The notes: generated from the letters alone by a model not told the origin. DNA of 64,000 bases from Bacillota bacterium (GCA_023417475.1 JAEZFP010000033.1:62001-126000); one strand, 5' to 3'; positions 35,803-44,342 are shown, counted from the first letter of the stretch. A program made the numbers and translations.

Positions 35803-36594
35803 ATGAGTTATCACCATTGGATAAACTGTCCCCAATCTGTCAAAAACCAGGTTGCCGCTTTGGTGGGAACGGTCAAAGCGATCGCCAAAGAACAATTGGT
35901 CGGTGTGTATTTACACGGTTCGTTAGCTCTCGGTTGTTTCAATCCGGACCGTAGCGACCTCGATCTGCTGGTTGTGACCCATGCGCCATTGATGCGGGAA
36001 ATGAAACAGGCGCTTATTGACGAATTATTGTTACTTTCCGGGGATCCGTCGCCCATCGAGATCAGTTTCTTATGTCAAACCCAGCTCGGAACCTGGCACT
36101 ACCCGACGCCATACGATCTCCACTATAGTGAAATGTGGCGGGAGGGTTATCAAAACCGGTCGGAGCGGCAAAAGTGGTTGCCCTCCGCCGATCAGGACAA
36201 ATTTGATTCGGATCTGGCCGCCCATCTTACCGTGTTGTTGGCACGCGGGATCACCTTGTACGGCAAACCGGCCGCGGAAGTCTTTCCGGCCGTCCCGGTC
36301 ACCGATTATCAGGCCGCGATTTTAGCGGATTACCGGGACGCTCGCGCGAAGGTGGAGCAAAATCCGCTATATGCCGTGTTGACCGCGTGTCGAGTCTATG
36401 GTTATCTGTCGGAAAAACGCATTTTATCAAAACAGGAAGGCGCCCGCTGGGGTATCAACAATTTGCCGGGTGAATACAAATCATTGCTGGTCAGTGCTTT
36501 GGCGATTTATCAGGGTGATGCGGTGGAGGAACCCTTGGCGGCGCGGGAATTGGCCGCTTTTTTGAAGTTTATTAATCGTAGGATTGTGGAGTGA
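35803..36594 (+). CDS. Aminoglycoside adenylyltransferase-like nucleotidyltransferase (AadA type)
   Basis: 263 aa. N-terminal nucleotidyltransferase domain with YLHGSLALGCFNPDRSDLDLLV (metal-binding D-x-D), and a C-terminal all-helical domain containing LTACRVYGYLSEKRILSKQEGARW as in AadA/ANT(9) proteins. It would transfer AMP to an aminoglycoside such as streptomycin or spectinomycin; chromosomal homologues are common in Bacillota and often only weakly active. AAGGTG precedes the ATG. No mobile element borders it, so it looks chromosomal rather than recently acquired. Confidence 0.85.
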   Translation: MSYHHWINCPQSVKNQVAALVGTVKAIAKEQLVGVYLHGSLALGCFNPDRSDLDLLVVTHAPLMREMKQALIDELLLLSGDPSPIEISFLCQTQLGTWHYPTPYDLHYSEMWREGYQNRSERQKWLPSADQDKFDSDLAAHLTVLLARGITLYGKPAAEVFPAVPVTDYQAAILADYRDARAKVEQNPLYAVLTACRVYGYLSEKRILSKQEGARWGINNLPGEYKSLLVSALAIYQGDAVEEPLAARELAAFLKFINRRIVE

Positions 36595-36691
36595 CTGATT
36601 AAGGCAAATTATGATGATGGAATATCCCGCTTGATCACTATTATCTCAAACCTGCTTCGAAGGAGCTAAGGTTATGGAGCCGCGGTGGCCT

Positions 36692-37894
36692 TTATTCCGC
36701 TTGATTGACCGCTGGCAGCTTGGTCGCCCGGACTGTTTGCGTCTTGAGGCAAAGGAGTCTGACAGTGGCGAAGCAGATGATTAACGTATAGACCAGGATT
36801 AGCAAAATACTCTTCGTCAATTGCAGATAATTGCCGACGATCCCAACCAGACAGGGGCCGATGATTCCGCCGATGCCGGCGGAGGCAAATAAAAAGCCAA
36901 AGTATTTGGCTGCTCGGGGCCGGGCAATATTAGAGAACGACGCGGTTAGGGTCGGAAAGATGATCGAAAAAAATAAGCCGGTCACCGCCAGGAACAAAAC
37001 ACAGGGGTTCGGACCGAACATCCCAACGCTTAAACTGACGACCGCTCCGACCATCGCCCAAAACACGATTTTTAAATGCCCCACCCGGTCAACAATCATA
37101 CTCCCCAACAATCTGCCTCCGGTGATCAATCCGAAATAAACCGAAAGCAAAACCGAACTGTAAAAGGCCGGTTGGCCTTTAACCGTCGTGGCGTATTCGA
37201 CAATCCAGGCGGAAACGCCGATTTCCGCCGCCACGTAAAAGCAGATCGCGATATAATGCCAGAACATCGCGGGGGCGAAAGCAGTTTTCGCCAAACGAAT
37301 CAACGGCTCGGTTTGCTGCGATTCCGGTTTGGGAAAGCGAATTAGCGATAGGTAAACTCCCAACAGCAGGAGAGGAATCAAGCAGAGTCCGAAAACGCTA
37401 CGCCATGACACCTGAAATGCCAGCAACGTGCCAGCGTACAACGGTACTAGCATCGAACCAAACCCATGAAAGGCATTGAGCAAGTTGAGCATTTTTCCTT
37501 TGTGCTCCGGGAACGTCAGCACCATCAGATTGCTGCCCGCGATTTCCAGAGCGCCGAATCCCAAACCAAGCAGAATAAAGGCGATTAACCAAACCCCGTA
37601 GTGCGGCATTCCGGCCGCCGCGGCGAGCCCCGTTGCCAATAGGGCCACTGCGGCCAATATGGTATTTTTTAAACCCACCCGTAAAATAATCACTCCGGCA
37701 AGCAACGTCGCAACGAAAAAGCCCAAGTACTCCAGACCCAGAATATTGCCCATCAAAGCGTAATTGATCCGCAAACCTTTGATAATGAACGGGATGGTCG
37801 GGCCTTTTAAATTGTCGAGCGCTCCAAAGAGAAAAAACGTTGCGAAAGCGCCGAGGGTCACCAGCCATTGCCGGTGTTTCGTTTGATTTGTCAT
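36692..37894 (-). CDS. MFS transporter
   Basis: 400 aa with about 12 hydrophobic helices in two six-helix halves separated by a loop near residue 190. General major-facilitator permease of the sugar/metabolite-proton symporter style (FucP-like layout with EIAGSNLMVLTF and FHGFGSMLVPLYAG in the first half). GGAGG precedes the ATG, which overlaps the stop of the PHP-domain gene by four bases (ATGA), so the two are translationally coupled. Substrate unknown; the PHP partner suggests a phosphorylated compound or its product. Confidence 0.88.
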   Translation of the reverse strand: MTNQTKHRQWLVTLGAFATFFLFGALDNLKGPTIPFIIKGLRINYALMGNILGLEYLGFFVATLLAGVIILRVGLKNTILAAVALLATGLAAAAGMPHYGVWLIAFILLGLGFGALEIAGSNLMVLTFPEHKGKMLNLLNAFHGFGSMLVPLYAGTLLAFQVSWRSVFGLCLIPLLLLGVYLSLIRFPKPESQQTEPLIRLAKTAFAPAMFWHYIAICFYVAAEIGVSAWIVEYATTVKGQPAFYSSVLLSVYFGLITGGRLLGSMIVDRVGHLKIVFWAMVGAVVSLSVGMFGPNPCVLFLAVTGLFFSIIFPTLTASFSNIARPRAAKYFGFLFASAGIGGIIGPCLVGIVGNYLQLTKSILLILVYTLIICFATVRLLCLKTQTVRATKLPAVNQAE

Positions 37895-38763
37895 TGATAA
37901 CCTCCTGGCAGAAAAAATTGGGGCGCTGGGGAATTGACCATGCCCAGTTCGATTCGGGGTTTGTTTTTTCCGTGAAAATCGCTGCCGCCGGTGACGAATA
38001 ATTGATGTTCAACGGCTGTTTGCCGATAATCGTCGCTTTGCGCGAGGGAGTGATAGTTACTATAGACTTCGATGCCCATGACCCCTTCCCGAATGATCGC
38101 TTCCAGCAAATCCAGCCGTCCTGGCAAAGTTGCGCCGGGATGGGCCAACACCGGCAGTCCGTGGCTATCCGTAATCAGGCGTAATGCCGCCGTTAATGTC
38201 GGATATTCGATCGGAACGTAAGCGGGTTTGCCCTGGGCCAGATAATCCCGGTAAAAGTTGAGCAGGGGCAGATCGCTGCGGACGCCTCCCTCGTAATACG
38301 GTTCAAGTAATGGATGGGACTTGTTTTCCGGATTTCCCAGCATCACCTCGGCAATAAACTCCCCGGTGACGCAACGCTCACCGGCTTGCTGCCGGATTGC
38401 CGCCGTATCAACGGGTAGTCCCAGCGCCTGCAGTTTGGCGAGCTTTTGGGGCAACACCGCTTGTTCCTGTTGATGGATTGCTTGTTCAAGCAGGTCGAAC
38501 GCTTGATTTTGGATGTCAATTCCGTATCCAAGTAGATGGAGATTGACCCCTGCAAAAGTACAGTCGATTTCAATGCCGGGAATTACTTGAACCCCTAACA
38601 TTTCGCCATAATGAAACGCTTCAGCCACCCCTTGCACCGAATTATGATCAGTCAGGGCGATCGTGTGCAATCCTTTGCGCTTGCAAGCCCTGACAATCTC
38701 GGCCGGACTGAGTTCCCCGTCGTCGCTGTAATAGGAATGAATATGAAGATCGATCCGATTCAT
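37891..38763 (-). CDS. PHP-domain phosphoesterase
   Basis: 290 aa. RIDLHIHSYYSDDGEL supplies the H-x-H pair, followed by LTDHNS, GIEID, HPGA and GSDFHG, the remaining metal-binding motifs of the PHP fold; a trinuclear metal phosphoesterase is expected (relatives hydrolyse nucleotide 3',5'-bisphosphates or 5'-ends of RNA). ATG at 38763 begins the typical start; longer frames into 39003 overlap the divergent MocR gene. Co-transcribed and overlapping with the MFS gene. Confidence 0.88.
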   Translation of the reverse strand: MNRIDLHIHSYYSDDGELSPAEIVRACKRKGLHTIALTDHNSVQGVAEAFHYGEMLGVQVIPGIEIDCTFAGVNLHLLGYGIDIQNQAFDLLEQAIHQQEQAVLPQKLAKLQALGLPVDTAAIRQQAGERCVTGEFIAEVMLGNPENKSHPLLEPYYEGGVRSDLPLLNFYRDYLAQGKPAYVPIEYPTLTAALRLITDSHGLPVLAHPGATLPGRLDLLEAIIREGVMGIEVYSNYHSLAQSDDYRQTAVEHQLFVTGGSDFHGKNKPRIELGMVNSPAPQFFLPGGYQ

Positions 38764-38824
38764 TTGTTTTCGCCATCCGTTTTTTAAAGATTCGTTCGAA
38801 TAACCTCCTTCATTATAGCTTGGG

Positions 38825-38853
38825 TTCAGCCATTGGCTCAATTGTGTTATAAT
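38825..38853 (+). promoter_or_regulatory. Promoter of the MocR-type gene
   Basis: TATAAT at 38848-38853 with TTCAGC 17 bases upstream. The palindrome at 38857 follows immediately, overlapping the expected start site. Confidence 0.6.
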
Positions 38854-38856
38854 TGA

Positions 38857-38872
38857 ACTGTACTGGTACAGT
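38857..38872. promoter_or_regulatory. Operator ACTGTAC-TG-GTACAGT
   Basis: Perfect 7-bp inverted repeat separated by two bases, between the -10 box and the ribosome binding site of the MocR gene; probably an autoregulatory site of the encoded GntR-type domain. Confidence 0.65.
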
Positions 38873-38886
38873 GAGGAGGTTACGAC

Positions 38887-40236
38887 ATGGCAAATCATAT
38901 CGGAGCGCGGATTCAAGCCGATTTGGAAACGAAGCTCCGGACCCAATTTTTTCAACCCGGTAAGCGACTCCCTTCGGTGCGCGAGTTGTCGGAACAATAT
39001 CAATGCAGCAAAAGTACGGTTGTGGCAGCGTATGAGACGCTAAAACAACGCCACCTGGTTTATTCCGTGCCGCAAAGCGGCTATTTTTGCGTTGAGAATC
39101 AGCGCCTCCGAGGCGAAAACGACTCAACGGTGATTAATTTTTCAACCGGCAACCCGCTCATCGGCACGATCCATATTCCCGATCTCAAACATTGTCTGGA
39201 CCGTTCGGTTGATCTTTACGAACACCAATCGCTTTGTCAAAACCCATACGGCGTGGAGTCGTTACGGCATTTGCTTGCGGCGTATCTGACCGATTTTCAA
39301 GTCTTCACCCGACCGGAAAACGTCTTTGTCAATCTCGGCGTGCAACAGGGATTAAGTATCTTGACCGCACTGCCGTTTCCCAACGGGCGACAGGTAATCC
39401 TGGTTGAAGAACCGACGTATCGCTATTATCTGGACTTTTTACGGTTTCAAAAGGCGCCGGTGTTGGGGATTGACCGAACGGAACAAGGCATTGACTTGAA
39501 CCGACTGGAACAATTGTTCAAAACGGAACGGATCAAGTTTTTCTATACCGTGCCGCGGAATCATAATCCGTTGGGTACGGCCTACCGGTTGAGCCAACGC
39601 AAGGCGATCGCCGCATTAGCAGCCAAATACCACGTTTATATTGTCGAAGACGACTATTTTGGGGATGTGACGGAAACGCCGGGCGAAACCCTGTTTGCTG
39701 AAGGCGATCATGATCATTTTATTTATCTGAAAAACTATACCAAGATTATTCCGTGGATCCGGATCGGCTTAATGGTCATTCCGACCCCGCTGATTCCGGC
39801 CTTTCAACAAGCGGTGGCGTTTTCGTATTATGACTCTTATTTTTCACCATCGTTGGTCTCCCAAGCCACCTTGGAAATTTATCTCCGGAGTCAACTCTTG
39901 AAAAAGCAGGTTCATTTGATGCAAAAAGAGTTGGCGGAGCGTTTGCGGTGTCTGAGAAGAAGTTTCAACATGTTAAACCGCTTCGGGGTAAAGGGTGTGG
40001 GAGGAGAATCAGGCTTTTATTCCTACCTGCAACTGCCGGAGGAAACGGAGGCGGGCCGGGTGATGCAAAAGCTCGAAGCAGCAGGGGTATTGATCACCGG
40101 CAGCGGCGGTTTTTATATTGATCCCTCCGCCCAAAATAGCCTGCGGCTGAGCGTGGCCCGGACATCGGTGGCGGAGATCGAACGGGGTGTGGCAATCATC
40201 CAAGCGACCTTAAAAACAGAAACACAGCGTCGCTGA
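38887..40236 (+). CDS. MocR-type GntR regulator with aminotransferase-like domain
   Basis: 449 aa. N-terminal GntR winged helix (RLPSVRELSEQYQCSKSTVVAAYETL, residues 25-55) fused to a fold-type I aminotransferase-like domain. PLP residues are recognisable but diverged: VPRNHNPLG (Asn), VEDDYFGD (Asp) and a Lys in KNYTKIIPWIRIG where true aminotransferases read SKxxxPGLRLG. GAGGAGG precedes the ATG. Such proteins sense PLP, GABA or related amines. Divergent from the PHP-MFS pair, which it may control; no pdx genes are near. Confidence 0.9.
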   Translation: MANHIGARIQADLETKLRTQFFQPGKRLPSVRELSEQYQCSKSTVVAAYETLKQRHLVYSVPQSGYFCVENQRLRGENDSTVINFSTGNPLIGTIHIPDLKHCLDRSVDLYEHQSLCQNPYGVESLRHLLAAYLTDFQVFTRPENVFVNLGVQQGLSILTALPFPNGRQVILVEEPTYRYYLDFLRFQKAPVLGIDRTEQGIDLNRLEQLFKTERIKFFYTVPRNHNPLGTAYRLSQRKAIAALAAKYHVYIVEDDYFGDVTETPGETLFAEGDHDHFIYLKNYTKIIPWIRIGLMVIPTPLIPAFQQAVAFSYYDSYFSPSLVSQATLEIYLRSQLLKKQVHLMQKELAERLRCLRRSFNMLNRFGVKGVGGESGFYSYLQLPEETEAGRVMQKLEAAGVLITGSGGFYIDPSAQNSLRLSVARTSVAEIERGVAIIQATLKTETQRR

Positions 40237-40257
40237 AAGCGTTGCGGCTATAAGGGA

Positions 40258-40281
40258 AAACCTCCTGATACCAGGAGGTTT
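40258..40281. terminator. Bidirectional terminator after MocR gene
   Basis: 10-bp perfect stem AAACCTCCTG / CAGGAGGTTT with 4-nt loop; between convergent genes. Confidence 0.8.
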
Positions 40282-40289
40282 AGTAAAAA

Positions 40290-40673
40290 TTAATGAACGA
40301 TGACCTGCCAATTTTGGCCGCTATTGTTGTCCCAGTTTCCGGCTGGGTCGATAAAGCAGTAATTGACCACTTGTTTTCCCTGGGGATCGATTGCCGCCTC
40401 AAAGCAACCGTTCTCCAGTCGATTCATTGGAACAGTCTGAATTGTCCCCGGATCCCAATTATTAAAACCGAAATGAAGGAACACGGCGTCCGCTCCGTCC
40501 GTTTTGAGGATTCCGTGATAATGAATCTTCAGACAAGGTTCGTTACCAATCTGGCCCAATTCATACAAGGCGCTTTCCGAACGGAATTTGCCGGTATCGA
40601 ATAATTTCCCGAATTCGGTCTGTTGGGCGCGATTAAAGTTGAAGACTTCCCGGAGTTTGACTGAAAAATCCAA
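40290..40673 (-). CDS. Carbohydrate-binding-module (CBM25-like) protein
   Basis: 127 aa. TTG at 40673 is chosen because AAGGAGG lies nine bases upstream; the ATG at 40694 would lie before that site. The C-terminal 85 residues (HYHG....DAVFLHFGFNNWD, then VNYCFIDPAGNWDNNSGQNW) look like a starch-binding CBM25-type beta sandwich with the terminal N-x-G-x-[ND]-W motif. No signal peptide and no catalytic domain, so it may bind intracellular glycogen or be part of a regulatory complex. Confidence 0.72.
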   Translation of the reverse strand: MDFSVKLREVFNFNRAQQTEFGKLFDTGKFRSESALYELGQIGNEPCLKIHYHGILKTDGADAVFLHFGFNNWDPGTIQTVPMNRLENGCFEAAIDPQGKQVVNYCFIDPAGNWDNNSGQNWQVIVH

Positions 40674-40990
40674 GCGGCTAGACCTCCTTTCCATGAAGTT
40701 TGAGTCTAGTTTCCCACACTTCGGAAGGCTTACCGCAAAGGTTGCTACCGTTTCCGTTAAAACATTCCTTTGAAATTTACGGCAAAGTCCGCAAACCGAT
40801 TCAGTGAAGCCGCTTCGGAACGTATGGAATATTTATTCAGGATGAGTGAATCGCTGGATGAGCGAAAGACTCGCTGCACTTCGTTGCCAATTAAATATTT
40901 GACCCAGAGTTAATTTACTTTTCAAGCGCTTTATGGTAAATTTATGACCAGGTGTGATACGATCCAATTTGAGTAAATGGGGTTTAAATC
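40674..40990. other. Intergenic region before hisE
   Basis: 317 bases without a convincing gene. Contains the ribosome binding site of the minus-strand CBM gene at its left edge and, on the + strand, A+T-rich sequence from 40880 onward that probably carries the hisE promoter (a TTGACC near 40896 has no good -10 partner). No T-box or other riboswitch was recognised. Confidence 0.4.
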
Positions 40991-41254
40991 ATGAAACGGT
41001 TTGAGGAATTATTTAGCGAATTAAAAGCCAAAGCGGCGAAACGCGATCCCGATTCCGGAACGGTGCAAGAACTTCAAAAAGGCAAACATTTCATCGGGAA
41101 GAAAATTGTGGAGGAAGCCAGCGAAGTTTGGATGGCCGCCGAATATGAAAACAAGGAGCGGCTCGCCGAAGAGATGTCGCAGTTATTATACCATCTGCAA
41201 GTGATGATGATCGCAAACGAAATCGAGCTAGAGGACGTTTATGAATATTTATAA
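40991..41254 (+). CDS. hisE: Phosphoribosyl-ATP diphosphatase
   Basis: 87 aa all-helical MazG-like enzyme for the second step of histidine synthesis (PR-ATP to PR-AMP). KKIVEEASEVWMAAEYENKERLAEEMSQLLYHL carries the E-E-x-x-E...E-x-x-D/Q-style metal helices. Standalone form, not fused to HisI. Twelve bases before hisG; the rest of the his pathway is not in the window. Confidence 0.9.
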   Translation: MKRFEELFSELKAKAAKRDPDSGTVQELQKGKHFIGKKIVEEASEVWMAAEYENKERLAEEMSQLLYHLQVMMIANEIELEDVYEYL

Positions 41255-41266
41255 AGGAGATTGCCA

Positions 41267-42115
41267 ATGCTACGAATAGCGGTTCCCAACAAAGGCCGAT
41301 TGTCGGAAGAAGTCGTGCTGCTGCTGAAAGAGGCGGGTTATAATTGTCAGGTCGCGTCCAACCAGTTGACCATTGGCGACCACCGCAATGATATCGATTT
41401 TTTCTTTCTGCGCCCCAAAGATATTGTCGCTTATGTCTATAACGGCATCTTGGATCTGGGAATCACCGGTCGTGATTTGGCGTTCGAAAGCGAATTGGAG
41501 TTTCATGAAATCCTCCCGTTGGAGCTTGGGAAATCGTGGTTCCGGTTTGCGGTTCCCGCCAATTCCCCGCTACAGGTGAAAGACTTTCAAGGATTGCGGA
41601 TCGCGACTTCCTACCCCAATCTGGTCGCGAACTATCTCAAAGGATTGGGCATCCAAGCGAAACTGATCAAACTGGACGGGGCGGTGGAGATCTCAGTCCA
41701 ACTGGGAATCGCCGACGCCATTGCCGATGTGGTTCAATCAGGCAAAACGATTGAAGCGGCCGGATTGAAGATTATCGGTGACTCGGTAGTGACTTCAGAA
41801 GCGATTGTGATTTCGAAAAACACCGAAATTACCGGCAGCGAGCCGGTCCAAACCTTTATCGAACGGTTAAAGGGGATCATTACCGCCCGGAAGTACGTGA
41901 TGATCGAATATGATATTGACCACGCGTTATTGGAACAAGCCTGCCGGTTAACTCCCGGCATCGAATCGCCCACCGTCTCTCCATTAAACAAAGAAGGTTG
42001 GTTTGCCATCAAATCCATGGTCAATTCCGGCGAGATCAATCAAACGATGGATGAATTGAAACGCTTGGGCGCCAAAGGAATCATCGTTACCAAGATCAGT
42101 TCCTGCCGGTTATAA
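41267..42115 (+). CDS. hisG: ATP phosphoribosyltransferase (long form)
   Basis: 282 aa, first committed enzyme of histidine synthesis. N-terminal LRIAVPNKGRLSEEV, DLGITGRDLA and GIADAIADVVQSG (PRPP-binding) are diagnostic. The length and C-terminal ACT-like tail (FAIKSMVNSGEINQTMDELKRLGAKGIIVTKI) mark the long, histidine-feedback-sensitive HisG-L form that needs no HisZ. ATG at 41267 with AAAGGAG eight bases upstream. hisE before hisG is an unusual order. Confidence 0.95.
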   Translation: MLRIAVPNKGRLSEEVVLLLKEAGYNCQVASNQLTIGDHRNDIDFFFLRPKDIVAYVYNGILDLGITGRDLAFESELEFHEILPLELGKSWFRFAVPANSPLQVKDFQGLRIATSYPNLVANYLKGLGIQAKLIKLDGAVEISVQLGIADAIADVVQSGKTIEAAGLKIIGDSVVTSEAIVISKNTEITGSEPVQTFIERLKGIITARKYVMIEYDIDHALLEQACRLTPGIESPTVSPLNKEGWFAIKSMVNSGEINQTMDELKRLGAKGIIVTKISSCRL

Positions 42116-42204
42116 AAAGACTTCTACCTTGCAAAGGTATACCGCCCGAAATCCCGCTTACAATAGCTACATCACGATCTAAATATCATGCGGGAGGTGG
42201 CGAT

Positions 42205-42351
42205 TTGGCAAAAACGGAAGAAGCGGTCTGCGAGAGCGACGCCATGGAGGTGAAGCGGGCCATGCTTTTGAACGCGTTAGTTAATCCCCAGGGCGACGCA
42301 GACCAAAACATAGCTTCAGAGTCGGATGAAGAGTCTGAAGCTGAACCATGA
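42205..42351 (+). CDS. Small acidic protein (48 aa), unknown
   Basis: TTG start with GGGAGGTGG upstream, ending TGA at 42349-42351. The 48-residue product begins MAKTEEAVCESDAMEVK, has a short hydrophobic centre (AMLLNALVNP) and an acidic tail ending SESDEESEAEP, net strongly negative. Followed 18 bases later by an intrinsic terminator on the same strand, which supports real expression. Not recognised; lies 90 bases after hisG but may have its own promoter. Confidence 0.55.
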   Translation: MAKTEEAVCESDAMEVKRAMLLNALVNPQGDADQNIASESDEESEAEP

Positions 42352-42369
42352 TTGACACGATCAGGCAGC

Positions 42370-42394
42370 AAAAGCACCCGTTTTGGGTGCTTTT
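42370..42394 (+). terminator. Intrinsic terminator after the small ORF
   Basis: 10-bp stem AAAAGCACCC / GGGTGCTTTT, 5-nt loop, then T-rich tail. Confidence 0.88.
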
Positions 42395-42409
42395 TTAATT
42401 GACTGGAAA

Positions 42410-43702
42410 TTACTCGCTGCCGTGAACTGCCAAACCGTTTTGCTCGTTCTCCACACAATTTTTTTGCTCCAAAAAACCAATTCCATACATGGCGGCCGCT
42501 CCGGCGCATCCCAGGAAAAAGGTTAAGGTCCAAACCGCGCTTAGGCCGTGGACGGTAATAAATTTACCCATCAACACCGGCCCCAGACAGTTGCCAACGC
42601 CATAACTGAAGGTTTGTAAGGCGTTAAAGCGGGCGCGGTGACTGACCGGCGCGTGACAGGCGATGTACACCCCGTTATGGGTGACGGTCAAAACTTCGCC
42701 GATCGTCCAAATCACCGTCGCCACGATAAACCAGGGGATGCTTTGCGTAAAGAAGTACATTCCGAATCCGCAGGCATAAAACAGTCCGGCCAAACCGATA
42801 CATTGCAACGGCTGAATCCGGCGGGTCAACCAAATGACGACGGTGGTACAGAAAACGACGACCAAGGCGTTGACCATACATAACATCCCGAAAACTTCCG
42901 GACTGGCATGACCGAATTTTTGAGTCAAATCCAACGGCAACGCGAACGAATGTTGGGAATAGACGAAGCTGAACACTGAAAGCAGCAAGGTCATCGCGGT
43001 CAGGTAAGGCCGTTTGCCCATCACCTGCCAGAACGGTCCGCTTTCCGCTTGTTCGTCGGGATGGATGAGCGCGGAGTGCTCCGGATGCGCGATCGAAGTC
43101 TTCCGGTCACGTTCTTTGACCAATAAAGCGACTAAAAAGACTGCGGTCAAGGTGGTTACGGCATCGCCGATAAAAAGCCAAAAAGTATGCTTTTGAAATA
43201 AAAACCCGGCGATCATCGGGCCCAAGGCGCAACCGAGATTGATTCCCAAATACGTTAAGGAGAACGCGGTTTGGCGATTGGAGACGTCGGTCAGATCGGC
43301 GATCAATGCGTTACTGACAGGACGCACCGCCCCGCCGAACAGGTTGGAAGCGATCAAAAACCACGGAATGAAATGGGGATCGGGGATCAGGGCGCATCCC
43401 AATAAAAAGATGGCCGCCAAGGCTTGAGCACCAACCAAGATGGATTTGCGGTTGAAGTGATCCGCCAATTTGCCGCCGATCACCATGCCCGGCATTTGCG
43501 CCAGCAACGATAACATGACGAAAAATCCAACCTGTTCCGTTTTCATGCCAAGTTTATCGGATAATAATAGGGTTAGAAACGGTGCGATAAAATTTCCGGC
43601 GGCGTTGATAATCTGGGCCAAAAACAGGATATGAATGCTTTGTGGCAGCTGAAGATAGGGTACTAAAAAAGCGGGAAGGCGCGATTGAGTATTCGGTTGC
43701 AT
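42410..43702 (-). CDS. MFS transporter
   Basis: 430 aa with 12 predicted helices. Contains GGKLADHFNRKSILV, the loop 2-3 G-x-[LF]-[AS]-D-x-x-x-R-K motif of drug/metabolite antiporters, and a long central loop (residues 190-215). DHA-type multidrug or metabolite efflux is possible; substrate unknown. GGAGC precedes the ATG. Confidence 0.87.
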   Translation of the reverse strand: MQPNTQSRLPAFLVPYLQLPQSIHILFLAQIINAAGNFIAPFLTLLLSDKLGMKTEQVGFFVMLSLLAQMPGMVIGGKLADHFNRKSILVGAQALAAIFLLGCALIPDPHFIPWFLIASNLFGGAVRPVSNALIADLTDVSNRQTAFSLTYLGINLGCALGPMIAGFLFQKHTFWLFIGDAVTTLTAVFLVALLVKERDRKTSIAHPEHSALIHPDEQAESGPFWQVMGKRPYLTAMTLLLSVFSFVYSQHSFALPLDLTQKFGHASPEVFGMLCMVNALVVVFCTTVVIWLTRRIQPLQCIGLAGLFYACGFGMYFFTQSIPWFIVATVIWTIGEVLTVTHNGVYIACHAPVSHRARFNALQTFSYGVGNCLGPVLMGKFITVHGLSAVWTLTFFLGCAGAAAMYGIGFLEQKNCVENEQNGLAVHGSE

Positions 43703-43998
43703 GGTTGCTCCATAAGTATAAAAATTTTATTGTTCTTACAATAGCACGAACGTATGTTCCTGTCAAATTTGGGAATATTTCCGTCAAACCTGCTAAACGC
43801 ATGAAGTTGGTCAACGTACAGTAACCGGCGCTTCTGCGGTTTACAATAATTTAATAACCGGTTTAAGGTTAACGAGTGTAAAAAAGGGGCTGTCGCAACT
43901 TTCTGCTTCATTTTGCATCAGCCCTTTTGGTGTTATGTAATATTGCTGAATAGCTATCGCTTGTTATTATACAAAATAGATACTGTCAGAGCTTGCGG
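43703..43998. other. Gene-free region with terminator-like hairpin
   Basis: 296 bases with no supported gene. An imperfect inverted repeat AAAAAGGGGCTG (43881-43892) / CAGCCCTTTT (43919-43928) resembles a terminator or an insertion-sequence end; nothing further is identifiable. Confidence 0.4.
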
Positions 43999-44292
43999 AA
44001 GTCTTCGGCAAGCTGGATATGTGGATAAGTAAGCTGGATCAGTCGTTCCGCAAGCTGGATTTGTGAATAAGTGAGCCGGATGAGTCATTCCGCAAGCTGG
44101 ATTTGTGGATAAGTGAGCTGGATATGTGAATAAGTGAGCTGGATATGTGAATAAGTGAGCTGGATGAGTCATTCCGCAAGCTGGATTTGTGGATAAGTGA
44201 GCTGGATTTGTTAATAAGTCATCTATTACTGTGGATAAAGGGTAATGTTGGATTGAGTAAATGGATTTGGTTGTGGATAAATATGGTTGAAA
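43999..44292. repeat. 21-bp tandem array with eight DnaA-box matches
   Basis: Fourteen consecutive 21-base units in strict register. Type A units start TGTG[GA]ATAAGTGAGCTGGAT; type B units read AGTC[AG]TTCCGCAAGCTGGATT. Eight units (starting at 44020, 44062, 44104, 44125, 44146, 44188, 44230, 44272) carry TGTG[GA]ATAA, which on the minus strand is TTAT[CT]CACA, the DnaA box; 44209 is a one-off variant (TGTTAATAA). All boxes point the same way and are spaced by 21 or 42 bases, i.e. two or four helical turns. A minus-strand frame stays open through it but looks incidental. Confidence 0.85.
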
Positions 44293-44342
44293 GAGCGGTA
44301 GGGGACGATGTCCCAAAATTTGTGTAAACGGCCAACCCTGAC

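Noticed and set aside
35803..36594. AadA-like gene as part of a mobile resistance cassette
   Set aside because: No integrase, attC-like site, insertion sequence or obvious composition shift borders it.
43881..43928. Inverted repeat as an insertion-sequence end
   Set aside because: Terminator-like, no transposase frame and no second matching end found within the gene-free region.
43999..44292. The array as a CRISPR locus
   Set aside because: Units are contiguous without unique spacers of constant length, the unit is 21 bases, and no cas genes are nearby.
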